Positions 9,536-16,937 of a DNA stretch of 64,000 nucleotides are shown here, in pieces. Under the pieces are notes generated by a model that did no database searches, was not told the DNA's origin, and saw only the letters and a program-made list of their open reading frames with translations. Both the position numbers and the translations under genes were made by a program. The first letter of the stretch is position 1. The number at the start of each line of letters is the position of its first letter. Source of the stretch: an uncultured Mycoplasmatota bacterium (GTDB lineage Bacteria; Bacillota_I; Bacilli_A; RF39; UBA660); the NCBI GenBank assembly GCA_900549285.1, contig URNW01000004.1, positions 1 through 64,000 of the forward strand. The letters run 5' to 3'.

Positions 9536-9548
9536 TTTAATCACTTCC

Positions 9549-10301
9549 TTATATCAATATCGATAAAATAATTATTATAATTCCTGTTATTAAACCGATC
9601 ATTGTTTCTTTCTTTTTTATATTTCCTACTAATTCTGGTAATAACTCCATTATTAATATATAAAGCAACATTCCTAAAGTTATAATACTAATAATTGCTA
9701 AAACTAAAGATGATATATCTCCTATTAATAAGAAAATAAAGCCTCCAATAAAACTAGATAACGTTAAGCTTAAAACAAGTAATTTGTTTTTTTTAATATC
9801 TATTGAACTAAATATTGTTGTTCCAAGAGGAATATTATGTAAAGCAACCGAAAGACAAATCATTGCCCCCATTTGAAAATCATTTAAAGTCATTCCCGCT
9901 ATAGCAAATCCTTCTAACAAATTGTGTAATATTAAACTTATTAGAGTTAATGTCCCTATATGTTTCATATGAGATATATGTTCTTTTTTATCTACTTCAT
10001 CATCATGATGTTCATGATGATGATCTGGAATAAAGAAATCTAATATTTTTAATAAAAGCATTCCTAATACTCCAAAAATTAATATAACAAGTATTTTAAA
10101 GCCTATATCATACTCTTCTAATAATTCCAATATTTCAGGAGCTAAATCCATTACTAATAAATTAATTATGATTACTACTGCTAAAGCAATACTAAAAGCA
10201 TTTAATTTATCTTTATTTTTTACTTTTAAAGATATTAGACCTCCTATTAAGAAAAATAAACCCACTATTAAAGTTAGAATGAGTCCAAAATATTGTTCCA
10301 T
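9549..10301 (-). CDS. ZIP-family divalent metal transporter
   Basis: 250 residues from the ATG eight bases after GGGTG; a GTG three codons earlier is a less likely start. Seven to eight hydrophobic helices, a cytoplasmic loop with HHHEHHDDE (about 108-118), and the two metal-site motifs of the ZIP family, HNLLEG (about 147) and HNIPLG (about 178), on successive helices. The family moves Zn2+, and often Mn2+ or Fe2+, into the cytoplasm. First gene of the probable ZIP-SDR-patatin operon. Two strong hairpins lie in its leader (10361-10437), which could be only the upstream terminator or could act as a control element. Confidence 0.88.
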   Translation of the reverse strand: MEQYFGLILTLIVGLFFLIGGLISLKVKNKDKLNAFSIALAVVIIINLLVMDLAPEILELLEEYDIGFKILVILIFGVLGMLLLKILDFFIPDHHHEHHDDEVDKKEHISHMKHIGTLTLISLILHNLLEGFAIAGMTLNDFQMGAMICLSVALHNIPLGTTIFSSIDIKKNKLLVLSLTLSSFIGGFIFLLIGDISSLVLAIISIITLGMLLYILIMELLPELVGNIKKKETMIGLITGIIIIILSILI

Positions 10302-10360
10302 ATATAACACCCATTCTAATTATACCTTTATTTAACAATTTAGGCAAATAATTTCGTAAA

Positions 10361-10389
10361 GAAAAACTATGTTTATAAATAAACATAGT
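10361..10389 (-). terminator. Hairpin with U-tract in front of the ZIP gene
   Basis: ACTATGTTTAT (10366-10376) pairs with ATAAACATAGT (10379-10389); on the minus strand TTTTTC follows directly. It is either the terminator of the zinc-ribbon genes upstream or an attenuator of the ZIP gene 60 bases downstream. Confidence 0.65.
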
Positions 10390-10398
10390 CTTGGTATG

Positions 10399-10437
10399 GA
10401 AGTAGAAGTTAAAAATACTGCTATTAACTTCTACTTC
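10399..10437. repeat. Perfect 14-bp inverted repeat before the terminator hairpin
   Basis: GAAGTAGAAGTTAA (10399-10412) and its exact complement (10424-10437) are separated by 11 bases. No U-tract follows, so it is not a simple terminator. It precedes the U-tract hairpin by 9 bases in the minus-strand transcript. Confidence 0.7.
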
Positions 10438-10496
10438 ATTAGTATATCATACTTTTTTAAAATATACAATATACTAAATTATTATTTTTACATTTT

Positions 10497-11360
10497 TTAC
10501 CAATTAAAGATATCACTGTAGTTATTGGAATTGTCAGTAATCTCATCTATAATTCCATCTGCAAATGTTGCTGCTACAATCATAAAAGCTACACATATCA
10601 TTATGACCCAAAGTGAGATTAAGCCAGTAATTGCGTAACTTCTTCTATCATCTTTGATTTTTGTTTCAGAATTAAATCCAAAAATGAAGTTAAAGAAGCA
10701 GAATACTCCTATAATTAGAGTGGCAATTGTTCCTAATACGGTTAATAATTTTACATTTAGTAATAAAATTATTGCCATTCCTAAGTAAGCAAATATCATT
10801 GGCGCATTACTTGTAATATAAAGATTAAAAGATTTCTTAAAGTTAAAATTATTATTTTTCGTAATTTTTGCTATAATTATAGCTGCTACTACTGGTAAAA
10901 TAGCCATGATTGCATAAATGATTATTCCATAAATAAATATTTGAAAATATGGAACATCTATAGTTGTAGCACCCCATAAACTATCTTCAACATTTCTAGC
11001 AGTTGAGGCAAATATTGCCATTAAATAGAAAGCAAAAGATATTGCTAAAATAATAGTTAAAATAACACTTTTATTACTTCTTTTATTATTTGCTTCTTCA
11101 CTAACTGTTGTTGTTGGTTTTTTAAATACATTTAAAATTGTATTCCAAAGATCTTTTCCTGTATTAACAATTACATCTGTGTTAACAATTGCTTCTGGAT
11201 TAGAAGAATTCTCACCCTCAGCACTACATGAGCACACTTCCCCTTCTTTAAGCTCTTTTCCACATTTGGTACAAAATCTTTTTTCTACTTTTACTTCTTC
11301 AATTGGTTCTTTTTTCTTAGAAGTAGTTTTCTTCGTTGTTTCTTTTTTTTCTTCAGCCAT
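10497..11360 (-). CDS. Zinc-ribbon membrane protein (Yip1-like topology)
   Basis: 287 residues from the ATG that lies 10 bases after AGGAG; a GTG three codons earlier is only one base from it. A Lys/Thr-rich start is followed by a zinc ribbon, CTKCGKELKEGEVCSC (about 30-45), a linker with VFKKP, and five hydrophobic helices between about 100 and 280, the layout of bacterial Yip1/YIF1-like membrane proteins. Function unknown. The gene directly upstream (12 bases beyond its start) also begins with a zinc ribbon, so the two probably act together in the membrane. Confidence 0.7.
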   Translation of the reverse strand: MAEEKKETTKKTTSKKKEPIEEVKVEKRFCTKCGKELKEGEVCSCSAEGENSSNPEAIVNTDVIVNTGKDLWNTILNVFKKPTTTVSEEANNKRSNKSVILTIILAISFAFYLMAIFASTARNVEDSLWGATTIDVPYFQIFIYGIIIYAIMAILPVVAAIIIAKITKNNNFNFKKSFNLYITSNAPMIFAYLGMAIILLLNVKLLTVLGTIATLIIGVFCFFNFIFGFNSETKIKDDRRSYAITGLISLWVIMICVAFMIVAATFADGIIDEITDNSNNYSDIFNW

Positions 11361-11380
11361 TTTACTCACACTCCTTTTTC

Positions 11381-12832
11381 CTATTTATATAAATATGGCT
11401 CAACTAAATAAATATAAAAATTTGCCCATCCATCTGGTTCACTTTTTGTTATAAATTCAATTTTTAAATCATCTACATCTGTAACATCAATATTTATTTC
11501 TGTTTTAATTTCATTTGTTTTTGTAATTTCACCTGAACGATATAACTCTTTTCCATCTCCATAAATTATAATTTCACCTTTAAAGTCAGCATCCCAATCT
11601 GTTCCTTTTACGATAGTTGTTTTAAAAGTTTTATACTCATTATTTAAGCGGTATACTCTGCTTACCGTTTTTCCTTTAAAACTAAAGCTTATATAGCTAT
11701 CATATTCTTGATCATGAATGGTAATTTTGTATGATGAATCATTACTGCCACTTGTAGAAGATACAAGATATTTATCTGTCAAATTATCTGGCAGTTTTTC
11801 TTCGTAATTTTCTTTTAATTCTTCTAATTCTTTATACGTATCACTATCACGATCTAAAACTTTCATTGATTTATTAATCATTTCCATTACTTCATTTGTT
11901 TTTAAATTTTTATCTAGTTCTTCTGCTAAAGACTTTGTATACTCTACTACTTTATTAGTTGCATCTTCATATAAAGTTATATATTCCTCTGTAGTGCTTA
12001 AATCAATACTATCTTTATTTTTATTATTTTTTAAATATTCTACTACTTCAATATAAGCATTTAACTTTTCTTCTGTTTTAGTATCTTCTTTAAAATTAGT
12101 TAACTCTTTTATTTTACTTTCTAGTTCTTCAATTTCATCTTTTAAGTAGTTACTTACAAATTCTTTGGCTTCTTTATAATAGGAATCATCCTCTATTACT
12201 AAATTATAGTATGAATATTTATCAGCATCATTATTTGCTTCTTGTGCTTTAAAATAATTTTCTTTAGATGTATATAAAGAACGCAATTCATCACAATATT
12301 TATAGTAATCTTCATATGTAAGTACATATTCTAAACCGTTAAAATAACTATAGATTTCACTTAAAATATTGTAAATTTTGGTGTATTTTATTTTTAATTC
12401 TTCTTGATCTTTGTAGGATTTATTAAAATTTTTAACCCAATTATTTAATGTTTTTTCAATTTGTTTAGATATGCTTTCTAAAGTATCTTCTTTGCCTTTA
12501 TTATTTCTTAAAATATCCCCTATTTTAATTAGTTCATCATTTTTATAATTTTCTTTGTAATTATTGTAATAACTTGCTAAGTAGTCTTCTACTTTTTTGA
12601 CAGGATTACTTAATAAAATTGTTAAAGTAATAATTGTTATGATAATTAATAAAAAAGCAACTCCTATTCCAATTTTCACTTTTTTAGGAATTTTTTTTAT
12701 TTTATCTTTTAAACTACTTTTATTTTTGGGCTTTGAGCTTTTTTTATTTTCTGTTGGCTCTAATTTGTTTCCACAACTTGCGCAGAATTTAGCACCTTCC
12801 TCATTCTTGGTACCACACTTACTACACAACAT
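11381..12832 (-). CDS. Zinc-ribbon, single-pass protein with large coiled-coil ectodomain
   Basis: 483 residues. MLCSKCGTKNEEGAKFCASCG is a four-cysteine zinc ribbon facing the cytoplasm, residues about 35-55 are Lys-rich, and one helix (IGVAFLLIIITIITLTILL) crosses the membrane. About 80-370 is a Lys/Glu-rich helical coiled coil with many YY pairs, and the last 110 residues look like a beta domain (WANFYIYL near the end). The layout resembles TcaA/YvbJ-type proteins of Firmicutes, which sense or stabilise the envelope; I do not claim orthology. AAGGAG precedes the ATG. Probably co-transcribed with the next zinc-ribbon gene. Confidence 0.65.
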   Translation of the reverse strand: MLCSKCGTKNEEGAKFCASCGNKLEPTENKKSSKPKNKSSLKDKIKKIPKKVKIGIGVAFLLIIITIITLTILLSNPVKKVEDYLASYYNNYKENYKNDELIKIGDILRNNKGKEDTLESISKQIEKTLNNWVKNFNKSYKDQEELKIKYTKIYNILSEIYSYFNGLEYVLTYEDYYKYCDELRSLYTSKENYFKAQEANNDADKYSYYNLVIEDDSYYKEAKEFVSNYLKDEIEELESKIKELTNFKEDTKTEEKLNAYIEVVEYLKNNKNKDSIDLSTTEEYITLYEDATNKVVEYTKSLAEELDKNLKTNEVMEMINKSMKVLDRDSDTYKELEELKENYEEKLPDNLTDKYLVSSTSGSNDSSYKITIHDQEYDSYISFSFKGKTVSRVYRLNNEYKTFKTTIVKGTDWDADFKGEIIIYGDGKELYRSGEITKTNEIKTEINIDVTDVDDLKIEFITKSEPDGWANFYIYLVEPYLYK

Positions 12833-12906
12833 AAATTCACTCCTTACTTTTCTCTAACTAAAGATATTTTACAATATTTTTGACATAAAATAAATACTTT
12901 TTTTGA

Positions 12907-13986
12907 TTAATTTAGCTTTTTTTCAATAAGTTCACAATTCTTTTTAATTCTATCATTTCTAGGTGCTAATTCTAAAGCTTTTTGCATATATAACAAACTC
13001 TTAGGATATAATTTTAAATTATAGCAAACAAGTCCCATTAATTCATAAATGTATTCATTCCAAGCGAAGGCTTCATTTATATAGATTGGTGGCTTTTCTT
13101 TAATTAAAAAAGCACTTTCTAATAATTCATAGGCTTCTAAATAGCGAGATTCATTTAAATATAGCTGAGATAGTTCTACATATCCTTCTCTTAAATAGGA
13201 AGCTTCTTTTATCGCATTTTTATACCACATTTCTGCTTCTTTGGGTCTATTTAGTCCTATATAACATCTAGCAATAAAACGCATAGAAGCAGATCTTTCA
13301 GCATCCCAAGTTGAAGTTTTTAAATTTAAATGTTTTAATAGGGTATCAATTCCTTCATTCCAACGACCATAATACATATATTCTCTTCCTAAATAATGCA
13401 TATTTCTATCATCTGTTGGATCTTCTTTTACACTCATTTCTAATAGATTTAAATAATTACTGCGAGATTTTTCTTTATCTGGATAATGATTTAAAATAAT
13501 GTCTTTTTGTATTACTTCTTTTTCTAATTCTTCGGTATATAATACTTCATGTACAGGATGCTTCCATGTATATCCTTCTCTTTTATGAATTTGATTTAAC
13601 AAGAATGTTGTAGCGGGCTTTCCATATTCATCAAAACTCCAATTATAAGTATATTTTACTCTACTTGTATCCTCTTTCCATATTTCTTCTAATTTCATTC
13701 GCCATCCAGGACTAAATACTTCATCTAAATCTGTACACACACATATATCTGTATCTTTTGGTAGCATTTCTAAAGATATATTTCGGGCTGTATCAAATCG
13801 CCACGGATTGATAATTTCCTTTTTTACTTTTACACCTAATTTTTCTAATAACTCTACACTATTATCGGTGGATCCAGTATCTAATACGTAAATTTTATCA
13901 GCTTCTTTCATAGAATTAACCCATCTTTCTATGAATTTTTCTTCATTTTTACAGATAGCATAAACACATACCTTATATTTTCCCAT
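12907..13986 (-). CDS. Family 2 glycosyltransferase with C-terminal TPR repeats
   Basis: 359 residues. The N-terminal 200 are a GT-A fold: YAICKNEEKFIERWVNS, then DTGSTDNS near 37-44 for the nucleotide sugar, and the metal-binding DLDE near 87-90. From about 200 on, helical pairs such as MHYLGREYMYYGRWNEGI, WYKNAIKEASYLREGYVEL and MQKALELAP fit tetratricopeptide repeats. GT2-TPR proteins glycosylate proteins or surface polymers. It is divergent from a collagen-like surface protein gene 84 bases away; glycosylation of the Thr-rich collagen stretches is an attractive guess only, by analogy with BclA. AGGTGAT precedes the ATG. Confidence 0.85.
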   Translation of the reverse strand: MGKYKVCVYAICKNEEKFIERWVNSMKEADKIYVLDTGSTDNSVELLEKLGVKVKKEIINPWRFDTARNISLEMLPKDTDICVCTDLDEVFSPGWRMKLEEIWKEDTSRVKYTYNWSFDEYGKPATTFLLNQIHKREGYTWKHPVHEVLYTEELEKEVIQKDIILNHYPDKEKSRSNYLNLLEMSVKEDPTDDRNMHYLGREYMYYGRWNEGIDTLLKHLNLKTSTWDAERSASMRFIARCYIGLNRPKEAEMWYKNAIKEASYLREGYVELSQLYLNESRYLEAYELLESAFLIKEKPPIYINEAFAWNEYIYELMGLVCYNLKLYPKSLLYMQKALELAPRNDRIKKNCELIEKKLN

Positions 13987-14043
13987 ATTATCACCTATTA
14001 ATTTATATGCTTTTTAAAGACAATTATCATTATTTTTCTTTTT

Positions 14044-14054
14044 ACATATAATAT
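14044..14054 (+). promoter_or_regulatory. -10 region of collagen-like gene 1 (ACATATAATAT)
   Basis: TATAAT at 14047-14052 with a possible TTATCA 17 bases upstream. The same 11-base text stands in front of the second collagen-like gene. It also fits the sporulation sigma E/K type CATANNNTA, so the sigma factor is open. Confidence 0.5.
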
Positions 14055-14070
14055 TACTAAAGGAGTTATT

Positions 14071-14952
14071 ATGGATAATATAAAAAAAGCACAAAAGAAA
14101 ATTGATTGCTATAAAAAAAAGCACTCTCATGAATGTTGTTATTGCTCTAGCCAATATGTTATTGGACCTACGGGTCCTACTGGGCCTCAAGGACCTGCTG
14201 GTTCTTTAGGATCTATAACAGTTGGCTCAACAATTACTGGAGATCCTGGCACTCCTGCTCTTGTTAGAAATATCGGGGATAATGTTAATGTAATTTTAGA
14301 ATTTGTTATTCCACGCGGTAATGATGGTAATGATGGGGAACAAGGTCCAACAGGTATTCAAGGAGAACAAGGCTTTGCTGGTGAAGTTGGTCCTATTGGA
14401 CCTACGGGTCCTACGGGTGCTACAGGGCCAACAGGTATTGCTGGTAGTATTGGTGCCACGGGACCTACTGGTCCCACTGGGCCTCAAGGACCTATAGGAT
14501 CTTTTAAGCCAGCTTATGGAGGGTTAAGGAATTCTACTGTTCAACTTGTATTTTTTAATACACCAGATGCTTATATTCCTTTAAAATTAAATACTTACCT
14601 TCCTTCTAATAATGTGGATTATGATAATAATACTATTATTATTCGTGAGGATGGAGATTATGAAATCTTTTATAATGTTTTAATTAATACGAATCGAGCT
14701 GTTGATATCGGTATAGCTGTTAGAAATATGGATACTCCAATTGTAGAAACTATTGGAACTCAAACTTTAGCTATTGACTCTACAACTTCTATAGCATATG
14801 ATGGGCGTCTTTCTGGAAGTACAATTGTATCTTTAAAGACTGGTGATATTTTAGATTTAGCTATTCGAATAATTAGAACATTACCAACGGGATTGGATAC
14901 AATTGTTAATAATAATATTAACTGCACTTTAACTGTTAAAAAATTAAATTAA
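14071..14952 (+). CDS. Collagen-like surface protein 1, with C-terminal globular domain
   Basis: 293 residues. A basic, Cys/His-containing start (KKKHSHECCYC) is followed by Gly-X-Y runs rich in GPT and GPQ (about 32-44 and 85-147), interrupted by a short non-collagen segment (about 45-85) with VIPRGNDG. The last 140 residues form a beta-rich domain (DGDYEIFYNVLINT, then SLKTGDILDLAI) like the C1q/TNF-like trimer heads of BclA-type proteins. No classical signal peptide is seen; exosporium collagen proteins also lack one and are anchored through the N-terminus. AAAGGAG precedes the ATG. Likely a surface or spore-coat filament; the lifestyle is not settled by this window. Confidence 0.85.
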   Translation: MDNIKKAQKKIDCYKKKHSHECCYCSSQYVIGPTGPTGPQGPAGSLGSITVGSTITGDPGTPALVRNIGDNVNVILEFVIPRGNDGNDGEQGPTGIQGEQGFAGEVGPIGPTGPTGATGPTGIAGSIGATGPTGPTGPQGPIGSFKPAYGGLRNSTVQLVFFNTPDAYIPLKLNTYLPSNNVDYDNNTIIIREDGDYEIFYNVLINTNRAVDIGIAVRNMDTPIVETIGTQTLAIDSTTSIAYDGRLSGSTIVSLKTGDILDLAIRIIRTLPTGLDTIVNNNINCTLTVKKLN

Positions 14953-14972
14953 TTTATAATTTTTAAATGAAT

Positions 14973-15006
14973 AAACCCCATTTTTAAATATAAAACGGGG
15001 TTTTAT
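14973..15006 (+). terminator. Terminator between collagen-like gene 1 and gmk
   Basis: AAACCCC (14973-14979) pairs with GGGGTTT (14997-15003), with TTTTT and AAAA extending the stem inside the loop. T-rich text follows on both strands, so it may serve both converging genes. Confidence 0.75.
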
Positions 15007-15019
15007 GATGAATTGCTTT

Positions 15020-15697
15020 TTATTTTAACTCATCTATATTATTATCAAAGTCTTTATCTATTAAAAATTCATGTATAATTTCTTCTTCATTTTCCATATA
15101 TATTTCTTCTATACGATCAACACGACATTTTTCAGAAATTAATATTGATTCTACTTTCTTAACAGCATCTTCTAAATGGTCATTTACAACTATATAGTTA
15201 TATTTGTTTACTTCATTAATTTCATTATAAGCGACTTTAAAGCGATTAATTATTTGCTCTTTGGTTTCTGTTCCGCGAGATTTGATTCTTTTTTTTACTT
15301 CTTCCATTGATGGTGCCATAATAAATATTAAAATTGTTTTAGGATATTGTTTTTTTATTTGTTTTGCTCCTTCTACATCAATTTCTAGAATAACATCTTT
15401 TCCCCGCTCTAATAAATTCTTGACTTCTTTTTTAGGTGTACCATAATATTTATTATACTGAACTTTGGCATATTCTAAAAACATATTATTTTGGATCATT
15501 TCTTCAAACTTTTGATCCGTTACAAAATAATAGTCTTTTCCATCTATTTCATTTATTCTTTTTTCTCTAGATGTATATGAGATTGATAAGTTTAAATTGG
15601 GATTTCTTTCTATTAATTTCTTAATAATCGTTCCTTTTCCTGCACAAGTTGTTCCTGATATTACAATTAATTCTCCATAAGTTTTAGTTTTTATCAT
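15020..15697 (-). CDS. gmk: Guanylate kinase
   Basis: 225 residues, slightly longer than the usual 200-210. It phosphorylates GMP to GDP with ATP in the cytoplasm. Visible: the P-loop in ISGTTCAGKGT (a variant of GxSGxGKS/T with a cysteine), the GMP-binding SYTSREKRINEIDGKDYYFV, FLEYAKVQYNKYYGTP, and the helix with DVILEIDVEGAKQIK. The final 30 residues are an acidic tail not found in all members. AGGAGA precedes the ATG. It stands alone between two plus-strand collagen-like genes instead of next to rpoZ. Confidence 0.95.
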   Translation of the reverse strand: MIKTKTYGELIVISGTTCAGKGTIIKKLIERNPNLNLSISYTSREKRINEIDGKDYYFVTDQKFEEMIQNNMFLEYAKVQYNKYYGTPKKEVKNLLERGKDVILEIDVEGAKQIKKQYPKTILIFIMAPSMEEVKKRIKSRGTETKEQIINRFKVAYNEINEVNKYNYIVVNDHLEDAVKKVESILISEKCRVDRIEEIYMENEEEIIHEFLIDKDFDNNIDELK

Positions 15698-15815
15698 AAA
15701 GTTCTCCTTTTTATATATTATGAATGATTATATCATTATTTTTACTATTTGAAAATATTTTTAATTGATGAAATGTTGAATTTGGATGTTTGTCAGCGTT
15801 AATTTTAATTATTAA

Positions 15816-15826
15816 ACATATAATAT
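15816..15826 (+). promoter_or_regulatory. -10 region of collagen-like gene 2 (ACATATAATAT)
   Basis: Same 11 bases as upstream of collagen-like gene 1, with TATAAT at 15819-15824 and no clear TTGACA at the usual distance. A shared regulator or sigma factor is likely. Confidence 0.5.
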
Positions 15827-15845
15827 AAAAGAAAGGAGAAAAAAA

Positions 15846-16610
15846 GTGAATAATAATTTAAAAAGAGCTCAAGCTTATATTGATTGCTATAATGAAAATC
15901 ATCCTAATAACTGCTGTTGCTGTTATGGTCCTACGGGTCCTACAGGTCCTACTGGACCAGCAGCTGCTACAATAACTGTTAATACCACAACTACTTCTGA
16001 ACCTGGTAGTGCTGCTACTGTAAATAATATTGGAACTTCTTCTAATGCTATATTAGATTTCACTATTCCTAGAGGGGCTACGGGACCTACAGGTCCTACA
16101 GGTGCTACTGGGCCTACAGGTACTGCTGGTAGTATTGGTGCCACTGGTCCTACTGGACCCACAGGGCCTCAAGGTATTCAAGGTATGACTGGTCCTACTG
16201 GGCCTATTGGTCCTCAGGGTAGCATTGGAACTTTAAGTATTGGAAATGTTACTACTGGAAATCCTGGATCTGTGGCTTTAGCCTCTATTACTGGAACCGC
16301 ACCTAATTATTTTCTTAACTTAACTATTCCTAGAGGTGATATAGGACCTACAGGTCCTACTGGGCCTCAAGGTACTGCTGGAACTCTAGGCGCTACTGGG
16401 CCTACGGGACCTCAAGGTACTGCTGGAACTGAAGGCGCTACTGGGCCTACTGGACCTACGGGACCTCAAGGTACTGCTGGAACTGAAGGCGCTACTGGGC
16501 CTACTGGTCCTACTGGACCTCAAGGCACTGCTGGAACTCTAGGTGCTACTGGGCCTACTGGACCTACTGGACCTACTGGACCTACGGGACCTGCTGGTGG
16601 TGTAGGATAA
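15846..16610 (+). CDS. Collagen-like surface protein 2, repeat-only C-terminus
   Basis: 254 residues from a GTG start behind GAAAGGAG. The first 27 residues resemble those of collagen-like protein 1 (NNNLKRAQAYIDCY and a CCCCYG cluster compared with NIKKAQKKIDCY). Gly-X-Y text, mainly GPTGPT, GAT and GPQGTAGT, then fills the protein apart from two short beta-like segments with NFTIPRG-type text (FTIPRG, LTIPRG). Unlike protein 1 it ends directly in GPTGPAGGVG with no trimer head. The repeats from about 16360 to 16590 are nearly identical 36-54 base units, so the length may vary by recombination. Surface-exposed filament is the likely role. Confidence 0.85.
   Translation: MNNNLKRAQAYIDCYNENHPNNCCCCYGPTGPTGPTGPAAATITVNTTTTSEPGSAATVNNIGTSSNAILDFTIPRGATGPTGPTGATGPTGTAGSIGATGPTGPTGPQGIQGMTGPTGPIGPQGSIGTLSIGNVTTGNPGSVALASITGTAPNYFLNLTIPRGDIGPTGPTGPQGTAGTLGATGPTGPQGTAGTEGATGPTGPTGPQGTAGTEGATGPTGPTGPQGTAGTLGATGPTGPTGPTGPTGPAGGVG
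16360..16600 (+). repeat. Tandem collagen repeat units
   Basis: Near-identical units encoding GATGPTGPTGPQGTAGT follow one another, differing mainly in the number of GPT triplets and in TLGA versus TEGA. Such arrays expand and contract by slippage or unequal recombination. Confidence 0.8.
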
Positions 16611-16611
16611 C

Positions 16612-16647
16612 AAAAAGGTAAGAGATTTTAGATCCCTTACCTTTTTT
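16612..16647 (+). terminator. Terminator of collagen-like gene 2
   Basis: AAAAAGGTAAG and CTTACCTTTTT form a long stem with GAT/ATC inside it, followed by T residues. It begins directly after the stop codon and separates the gene from the repeat element on the other strand. Confidence 0.85.
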
Positions 16648-16672
16648 GTAAGAAATATTGTTTTAATTTTAA

Positions 16673-16732
16673 ATACAAGATTTAAAATATCAATACTATA
16701 TTTTTTGGTTATCCCATAGGTTAATCTTGTAT
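16673..16732 (-). other. 10-bp inverted repeat on the 3' side of the DGR-like repeat
   Basis: ATACAAGATT (16673-16682) and AATCTTGTAT (16723-16732) enclose 40 bases. On the minus strand the element follows the DGR-like repeat by about 40 bases. DGR template RNAs carry structure next to the repeat, so it may belong to that element. No gene can be seen in 16611-16937 in either strand. Confidence 0.4.
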
Positions 16733-16771
16733 CCTAATGCTTTTTTATTTAGCCTTAGCCAAATAGTAAGT

Positions 16772-16879
16772 TTAAAAGGATATTGGGCGCACACCATACC
16801 CGCTATTCACGTTGTTCCAGTTGAGGTTGCCATTCGAATTCACATAGAACACGTTAGCATTCGGATAGTTATACGGAGA
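16772..16879 (-). repeat. DGR-like template/variable repeat (orphan)
   Basis: Within an otherwise non-coding gap, 108 bases read without interruption on the minus strand as 35 codons followed by TAA: SPYNYPNANVFYV, then NSNGNLNWNNVNSGYGVRP, then ISF. A stop codon (TAG) directly precedes it and no start is available, so it is not a gene. By my count 47 of 108 bases are G or C, clearly above the surroundings, and Asn codons (AAC/AAT) make up 10 of 35. An Asn-rich end finishing in GVRP is the hallmark of C-type-lectin-fold variable regions of diversity-generating retroelements, and the AAC codons are the sites of adenine mutagenesis in template repeats. No reverse transcriptase is in the window. 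Template repeat, or cut-off variable repeat, cannot be told apart here. Confidence 0.6.
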
Positions 16880-16937
16880 CTAACATAAGTCTACTTTGTT
16901 AGATTAACCTGTTTTTTCATATTATTAAATAGAAAAA

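Noticed and set aside
10399..10437. Inverted repeat as the end of an insertion sequence
   Set aside because: No transposase and no matching second end within several kilobases; the two arms are only 11 bases apart.
15923..16162. Open frame on the minus strand with GPVGPVGP text
   Set aside because: It is the reverse-strand shadow of the collagen GPT repeats; no ribosome binding site, and the plus frame has start, RBS and terminator.
14100..16600. CRISPR-like array
   Set aside because: The repeats are in frame, encode Gly-X-Y, and have no spacers of constant length; no cas gene is present.
16772..16879. Small protein gene on the minus strand
   Set aside because: A stop codon directly precedes the frame, no start codon or ribosome binding site is available, and codon use is unlike the genome.
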